Source: Tubiluchus corallicola (lineage: Eukaryota; Priapulida; Priapulimorpha; Priapulimorphida; Tubiluchidae). Taken from it: a stretch of DNA of 64,000 nt. The notes under the pieces are model-generated. The model saw only the letters and a list, made by a program, of their open reading frames with translations, ran no database searches and was not told the DNA's origin. Where the stretch lies: assembly GCA_030141605.1 (NCBI GenBank), contig JAQGDQ010000440.1:123550-187549 (forward strand), given 5' to 3'. The translations under genes and the position numbers were made by a program. Below, one piece after another: positions 62,608 to 64,000 of the stretch (within the stretch, counting starts at the first letter, position 1; the number at the start of each line of letters is the position of its first letter).

Positions 62608-63579
62608 ATGAGACGAAGCGCCAGTGAAAAGATGGAAATTATCCGTATTGTTCAAGATTCGGAATTCGGAGTTAAGCGCACACTTGAAGAACTTGACATC
62701 AGCCGAAGTACCTTTTACGAGTGGTACAAACGCTTCCTTGAGGGAGGATATGATGCACTCAAGCCCAAGCCGGTAAAACGCAAAAAGTTCTGGAACAAGA
62801 TATCCAACAAAGAACGAGAACTGGTTTTAGACACCGCTTTGGAACGTACAGATTTATCGCCTAGGGAACTAGCCCACCACATCACCGACCATCAAAAGTG
62901 GTTTATCAGCGAAACCAGCGTATATCGGATTCTCAAAGAGCAAGGGCTAATCACATCTCCTGCGTGGCTTTTAATGGCTGCATCCGATGATTTTAAAGAT
63001 AAGACCACGCGTGTGCACCAGCAATGGCAAACCGATTTTACCTACTTTAAAATCATTGGATGGGGCTGGTATTATTTGGCTACCGTAATGGACGATTATT
63101 CAAGTTATATCGTCACCTGGGAGCTTTGCCAAAGCATTGAGTCGGCCGATGCCAAGCATGTTATTCAAAAGGCTTTACATACGGCCAAAATACCTGCAGG
63201 CGATTGTCCCAGGTTACTCTCCGATAATGGAGCGTGCTACATATCAAACGAGTTTCAAAGCTTTTTAAAAGACACCAAAATGGGACATTTACGTGGAGCC
63301 CCATACCACCCTCAAACACAAGGGAAAATTGAGCGTTACCACCGCACCATGAAAAATCAGGTAAAGTTGGATAACTACTACTTTCCTGATGAACTAATGA
63401 CGGTTCTACAGGAGTTTGTATATAATTACAACAACCACCGGTATCATGAATCACTCAAGAATGTTACACCTGCCGACGTGTATTTTGGAAGGCAAAAACA
63501 GGTACTGGGCAATCGTGAAAATATTAAAATAAAAACGCTAAATGAAAAAAGAAAAAGGAATCAGAAAATCGCAGTGTAG
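62608..63579 (+). CDS. IS3-family transposase OrfB (DDE integrase core)
   Basis: 323 residues, full length. A helix-turn-helix (EKMEIIRIVQDSEFGVKRTL..STFYEWYKRF) precedes the rve core. Catalytic residues are Asp in WQTDFTYFKI (near 142), Asp in LLSDNGACY (near 206) and Glu in GKIERYHRT, with 35 residues between the last two. ATG 62608 is the independent start. The frame stays open upstream across the A7G run, as needed for an OrfAB fusion. Confidence 0.93.
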   Translation: MRRSASEKMEIIRIVQDSEFGVKRTLEELDISRSTFYEWYKRFLEGGYDALKPKPVKRKKFWNKISNKERELVLDTALERTDLSPRELAHHITDHQKWFISETSVYRILKEQGLITSPAWLLMAASDDFKDKTTRVHQQWQTDFTYFKIIGWGWYYLATVMDDYSSYIVTWELCQSIESADAKHVIQKALHTAKIPAGDCPRLLSDNGACYISNEFQSFLKDTKMGHLRGAPYHPQTQGKIERYHRTMKNQVKLDNYYFPDELMTVLQEFVYNYNNHRYHESLKNVTPADVYFGRQKQVLGNRENIKIKTLNEKRKRNQKIAV

Positions 63580-63704
63580 CACTTTTGATTTATTGAAAAC
63601 TCTGCGAGTTTCCAACAAGTCAACAGTGAATTATCATCACCATAAAAAAGAGAATTTGAATTATAAAACTATCTCTTAACTTTAAGCATCAATTTGTCCA
63701 ATAA

Positions 63705-63793
63705 GTTTTGAAGTTAAACACTGAGGAAAAATTTTATAAATGAAGATTTTGATAAAAGTGTTAATAAAAAGATAAGCTCTGAAAAAGCCTTCT
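63705..63793 (+). repeat. Repeat A copy 18, left end removed at the IS boundary
   Basis: Directly after the IS right end the sequence reads AGTTTTGAAGTTAAACACTG, AGGAAAAATTTT, a short deletion, GAAGATTTTGATAAAAGTG and AAAAAGATAAGCTCTGAAA. It is repeat A without its terminal 15-20 bp. Confidence 0.7.
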
Positions 63794-63818
63794 GTTTTTT
63801 TAACACCTGAAGATGATT

Positions 63819-63846
63819 TAGTTTTTAGTTTTTAGTTTTTAGTTTT
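63819..63846 (+). repeat. Four tandem TAGTTTT units
   Basis: A 28-bp microsatellite of the 7-bp unit TAGTTTT, between repeat A copies 18 and 19. Confidence 0.9.
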
Positions 63847-63851
63847 TAATC

Positions 63852-63990
63852 GAGGCCTTTGTAAAGCAAAATTTTGATTTATATTGAGGAAAGATTCAAT
63901 GATAAACTACTCCTTAATTATTACAAGTGATGGTTTTGAAAAGAGTTTTGACGAAAATATTAACAAAAAGATAAGCTTTGCAAAAGCCCC
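63852..63990 (+). repeat. Repeat A copy 19
   Basis: Left end TAATCGAGGCCTTTGTAAAG and right end (complement) TAATCGGGGCTTTTGCAAAG are inverted copies of at least 20 bp, the longest ends seen. Interior GTTTTGACGAAAATATTAAC. It reaches almost to the window edge. Confidence 0.88.
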
Positions 63991-64000
63991 GATTAGTATT

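Larger units (their letters stand above)
62181..63700 (+). mobile_element. IS3-family insertion sequence
   Basis: About 1.52 kb. Left end GGACAAATTGGTTTAAAAAT and right end (complement) GGACAAATTGATGCTTAAAG are imperfect inverted repeats of at least 28 bp. They bound an orfA/orfB pair with a DD(35)E transposase. No clear 3-4 bp target duplication is seen (left flank TTAATT, right flank ATAAGT). Left neighbour is the SusC-type gene, right neighbour a repeat A copy without its left end. Confidence 0.88.

Overview
The window is a stretch of chromosome from a member of the Bacteroidota, most likely a Bacteroidales/Marinilabiliales-type anaerobe. This rests on AT-rich DNA, several TAnnTTTG -7 promoter boxes, GTG/TTG starts, an ECF sigma/FecR/SusC-type receptor module, a DUF4296 lipoprotein, head-GIN and DUF4097-like surface proteins, a ribosomal protein S16 with a long tail, and a sodium-pumping methylmalonyl-CoA decarboxylase operon. 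The species cannot be named from sequence alone. Most of the window is core genome: about 55 intact genes in short operons on both strands.

Layout. 0-3 kb (minus): prs, rplY, pth, hslR. 3-6.3 kb (minus): a sialidase-like BNR protein and a secreted glycosidase-like/FGE-like fusion. 6.8-12.8 kb: trpS, gcvH, then a small membrane protein, mutL and two tandem rhomboids. 13.6-19.3 kb (minus): CoA-transferase, mce, mmdA, oadG-like, biotin carrier and Na+-pump beta subunit, together a succinate-to-propionate module. 19.7-22.7 kb: TauE-like exporter, dusB, CPBP protease. 23-32.5 kb: patatin/beta-barrel protein, PBP4, an unknown gene, tag, MlaE/MlaF transporter, DUF4296 lipoprotein, amidohydrolase, radical SAM enzyme. 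32.5-34.5 kb: TetR regulator, VOC protein, transposase and AraC remnants, tRNA-Ser(TGA). 34.8-44.1 kb: HU, TrmH, LytTR regulator, PatB lyase, prenyl synthase, bactofilin, L32, DUF177, histidine kinase, MtaB. 44.5-53.5 kb: small zinc ribbon, IS256 remnant, AddA-like helicase-nuclease, ECF/anti-sigma/DUF4097 operon, YugP-like protease, GH109-like oxidoreductase. 54-59 kb: long-tailed S16, RimM, head-GIN protein, transglutaminase-like protein, HAD phosphatase. 59-64 kb: ECF sigma, FecR, a SusC-type receptor cut off by an IS3-family element, then repeats.

The most unusual feature is a family of about 20 dispersed intergenic repeats, here called repeat A. Each is about 120-145 bp, ends in inverted repeats close to GAGGCCTTTGCAAAGC, and carries a conserved AT-rich interior. 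Copies lie in both orientations between 6.4 kb and the right edge, never inside an intact gene, and look like a MITE whose transposase is not in the window. A second, longer family (repeat B) occurs twice. One repeat A copy holds a perfect 46-bp palindrome, and another is cut by the IS3 element that also truncates the SusC-type gene. No CRISPR array, rRNA operon, prophage or recognisable defence system was found.
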